This document shows, one piece after another, positions 62,204-64,000 of a stretch of DNA of 64,000 bases. Source of the DNA: Proteiniphilum saccharofermentans (GTDB lineage: Bacteria > Bacteroidota > Bacteroidia > Bacteroidales > Dysgonomonadaceae). The position numbers and the translations under genes are program-made. Location: the NCBI RefSeq assembly GCF_900095135.1, contig NZ_LT605205.1, positions 1,798,001 through 1,862,000 on the forward strand, written 5' to 3'. The notes below the pieces were generated by a model. That model was not told the DNA's origin and ran no database searches. It saw nothing but the letters and a program-made list of their open reading frames with translations. The stretch's first letter is position 1. Each line of letters begins with the position of its first letter.

Positions 62204-64000
62204 CTAAAGTGGAAACAGTAGTGGTAAAACGAAGATCATAATAATGCCCACGATAAGCTGCAATGGCAATCCCACTCTTATGTAATCTATAAATTTATAT
62301 CGTCCGGCAGACATTACCAATGCATTGGGCGGTGTTGCGAAGGGGCTGGCAAAGCACATGCTGGCAGCCACCGTCACGGCAAACAAAAACGGGTAGGGAC
62401 TGACGCCTATGGTTACGGCAGATTGTAGGGCAATGGGTGCAAACAACACGGCAGTCGCCGTATTACTGATGAACATTGTCAATATGGATGTGGCAAGATA
62501 GATGCCGGCCAATACCGATACGGGGCCGAATTGGCTCAACCCGTTCACGATCGCATCGGCAATCAAGCCGGAGGCACCGGTTTTCTCCATGGCAATCGCC
62601 AAAGGAAACATACCCGCAAACAGAAAAGTACTTTCCCAGTTAATGCTTTTATAGGCCGATTCCACGTTGCGGAAACATCCCAGTATGATCATCAATAGTG
62701 CTGCTATCATTGTGGCAATCACAGTAGGTACTATATTGAATACCATGGCCACGATCATCAACACCATAATGACTGCAGCGACCGGTGCTTTGTGGTCACG
62801 TGGAATTTTCAACGCATTTTCCATAGGTTGCCCGACCACTACCCATTCCGATGTCTCCTGATTCAGCTTTTCTATATCCGACCATTTTCCCTGTACCAGC
62901 AATACGTCGCCCGAAAGCATCCTCTCATCCTTTACATCCTGAAGGATATATCCGTCTTTACGTTGTATCCCCAGTATATTTACATTGTAGAGTTGACGGA
63001 AATTGGATTCCTTTACATGCTTATTGATCAGTTTCGACGTAGACATCAAAACCACTTCCGCAATACCGATTTCACTGAATTCCAATCCTCCTGACTGAGA
63101 AACCGATAGTGTACTGCCGGTTCCTTCTGTTTTATGGGTGTCGATCAATTTCAGGCCATTTCCACTGACGAGCGACGTAACATCATTGAAATTCCCGAAC
63201 ACATATAATATATCGTTTTCTTTGAAAGTACTCGACGGCCCGGCCATCTTCATATCGACCGTTTTATGAAAGCGGTTTCGTGAGTGGATCCTTCGGATCT
63301 CAAGTATGCTTACATTGTAAGTTTGGGCTATATTCAGCTCCTGAAGGGATTTATTGATGAAGGGGGAGTTCTTTTCTATCAATACCCTGTAGAGATTGTC
63401 GGCCAATTGGTATTCCGATGCCAATTGATTCAGTGACTTATTTTTCTTTACAGTAGATTTTTCTTTATCCCTGCCCGCAACCAATAGTTTGCTGAGCGGC
63501 CATAGCAATAGGATACCAAGCGTCAGGGTAATCAAACCGACAGGCAAAAATGAGAAGAAGGACAACCCTTCGAATCCCCCGCTGACTAGTGCGTCGTTGA
63601 TAATCAGGTTGGGAGGGGTGCTGATCAGCGTGAGCAGCCCCAGGCTGCTGGCAAAAGCCATCGGCATCAGAAACCGCCGTGAATCGGTATTGGCTTCAGA
63701 AGCCAGACTCATCACGATAGGCAGCATCAGTGCTACTGTACCGGTATTACTCACAAATCCGCCGATACCACCGGTCACTAACATTACCAGTATGAAAAGC
63801 TTGAATTGATTTCCCCCGGCCAGGGCAAGGATTTTTGTACTGATCATTTTGGCAAGTCCTGTCTGGAAGATTCCTCCTCCGACAATGAATAGGCTCACGA
63901 TCATGACAACCACGGAATTGGAAAATCCCGATAATCCTTCTTCGGGTGATAATATGCCGGTTAATACCAATAAAACGAGTGAAGACAAAGCGACGATGTC
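62204..64000 (-). CDS. SLC13/DASS-type transporter with two TrkA-C domains (5' end beyond the window)
   Basis: The frame is open to the window edge (at least 598 codons), so the true start is off-window. Two homologous membrane halves each carry the SNT motif of the DASS/ArsB superfamily (FVSNTGTVALMLPIVM; MFISNTATAVLFAPIAL). Between them lie two RCK_C/TrkA-C regulatory domains (SFKENDILYVFGNFNDVTSL; MLSGDVLLVQGKWSDIEKL). Such proteins are usually sodium-coupled carriers of dicarboxylates or sulfate. The stop is about 110 bp from MITE copy D. Confidence 0.9.
   Translation of the reverse strand, partial: DIVALSSLVLLVLTGILSPEEGLSGFSNSVVVMIVSLFIVGGGIFQTGLAKMISTKILALAGGNQFKLFILVMLVTGGIGGFVSNTGTVALMLPIVMSLASEANTDSRRFLMPMAFASSLGLLTLISTPPNLIINDALVSGGFEGLSFFSFLPVGLITLTLGILLLWPLSKLLVAGRDKEKSTVKKNKSLNQLASEYQLADNLYRVLIEKNSPFINKSLQELNIAQTYNVSILEIRRIHSRNRFHKTVDMKMAGPSSTFKENDILYVFGNFNDVTSLVSGNGLKLIDTHKTEGTGSTLSVSQSGGLEFSEIGIAEVVLMSTSKLINKHVKESNFRQLYNVNILGIQRKDGYILQDVKDERMLSGDVLLVQGKWSDIEKLNQETSEWVVVGQPMENALKIPRDHKAPVAAVIMVLMIVAMVFNIVPTVIATMIAALLMIILGCFRNVESAYKSINWESTFLFAGMFPLAIAMEKTGASGLIADAIVNGLSQFGPVSVLAGIYLATSILTMFISNTATAVLFAPIALQSAVTIGVSPYPFLFAVTVAASMCFASPFATPPNALVMSAGRYKFIDYIRVGLPLQLIVGIIMIFVLPLLFPL

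Overview
This window looks like a chromosomal segment of a member of the Bacteroidales (phylum Bacteroidota), possibly Dysgonomonadaceae-like; the family is a guess. The evidence is a SusC/SusD pair, a UpxY-type NusG-like antiterminator, an F-type ATP synthase operon in the order usual for this group (atpD-C-...-B-E-F-H-A-G), a fused SecDF, and promoters of the Bacteroidota type (TAnnTTTG). No phage, CRISPR array or complete insertion sequence is visible.

Layout. 1-3100 is a scrap-yard of truncated genes around one intact UpxY regulator: two deleted AAA ATPases, an AlbA-type regulator tail, two extra copies of the upxY 3' end, an intact HepT/MntA toxin-antitoxin pair and a decayed VapBC-like pair. 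3250-13192 is mostly ordinary housekeeping: a GHL10-type glycosidase, Fur-purA, a zinc peptidase, pirin, a TIGR01777 epimerase with a Crp/Fnr regulator, two PhnB-like VOC genes and a PQQ-type sugar dehydrogenase. 13413-24163 is an accessory block: hicBA, a WbsX/GH99-like gene with susD and susC behind a long structured leader, an XRE regulator and an AbiE pair with a palindromic operator. The block is flanked by two diverged direct copies of the junction 'hicB end - terminator - tricorn 3' end'. 24243-38767 carries a Tricorn-like protease, oxaloacetate decarboxylase alpha, LemA/DUF2207, a GNAT, OvoA (ovothiol synthesis), a lipid kinase, a sodium:solute symporter and EngB. 38794-47695 holds a DUF2442/DUF4160 pair, a truncated TPR sensor, two response regulators, a LytS-type kinase broken by an amber codon, and a coiled-coil lipoprotein with an outer-membrane barrel. 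47851-56257 is the ATP synthase operon, followed by tRNA-Thr, SecDF, an M3 oligopeptidase and a partial SLC13-type transporter running off the right edge.

The most notable non-coding signal is a family of about 190-bp non-coding elements with 7-10 bp terminal inverted repeats and TNA 3-bp target duplications (MITE-like). There are four copies in two subfamilies. Within each subfamily the two copies lie in opposite orientation and differ by a single base, so the elements moved recently. A 17-bp site at 8574-8590 looks like a footprint of the same family. Other structure includes 10-bp tandem repeats in two atp intergenic gaps, covarying inverted-repeat modules upstream of the truncated sensor, a pair of matching CACG palindromes around the LytS/LytTR locus, and a susC leader with mutually exclusive stems that could act as an attenuator.
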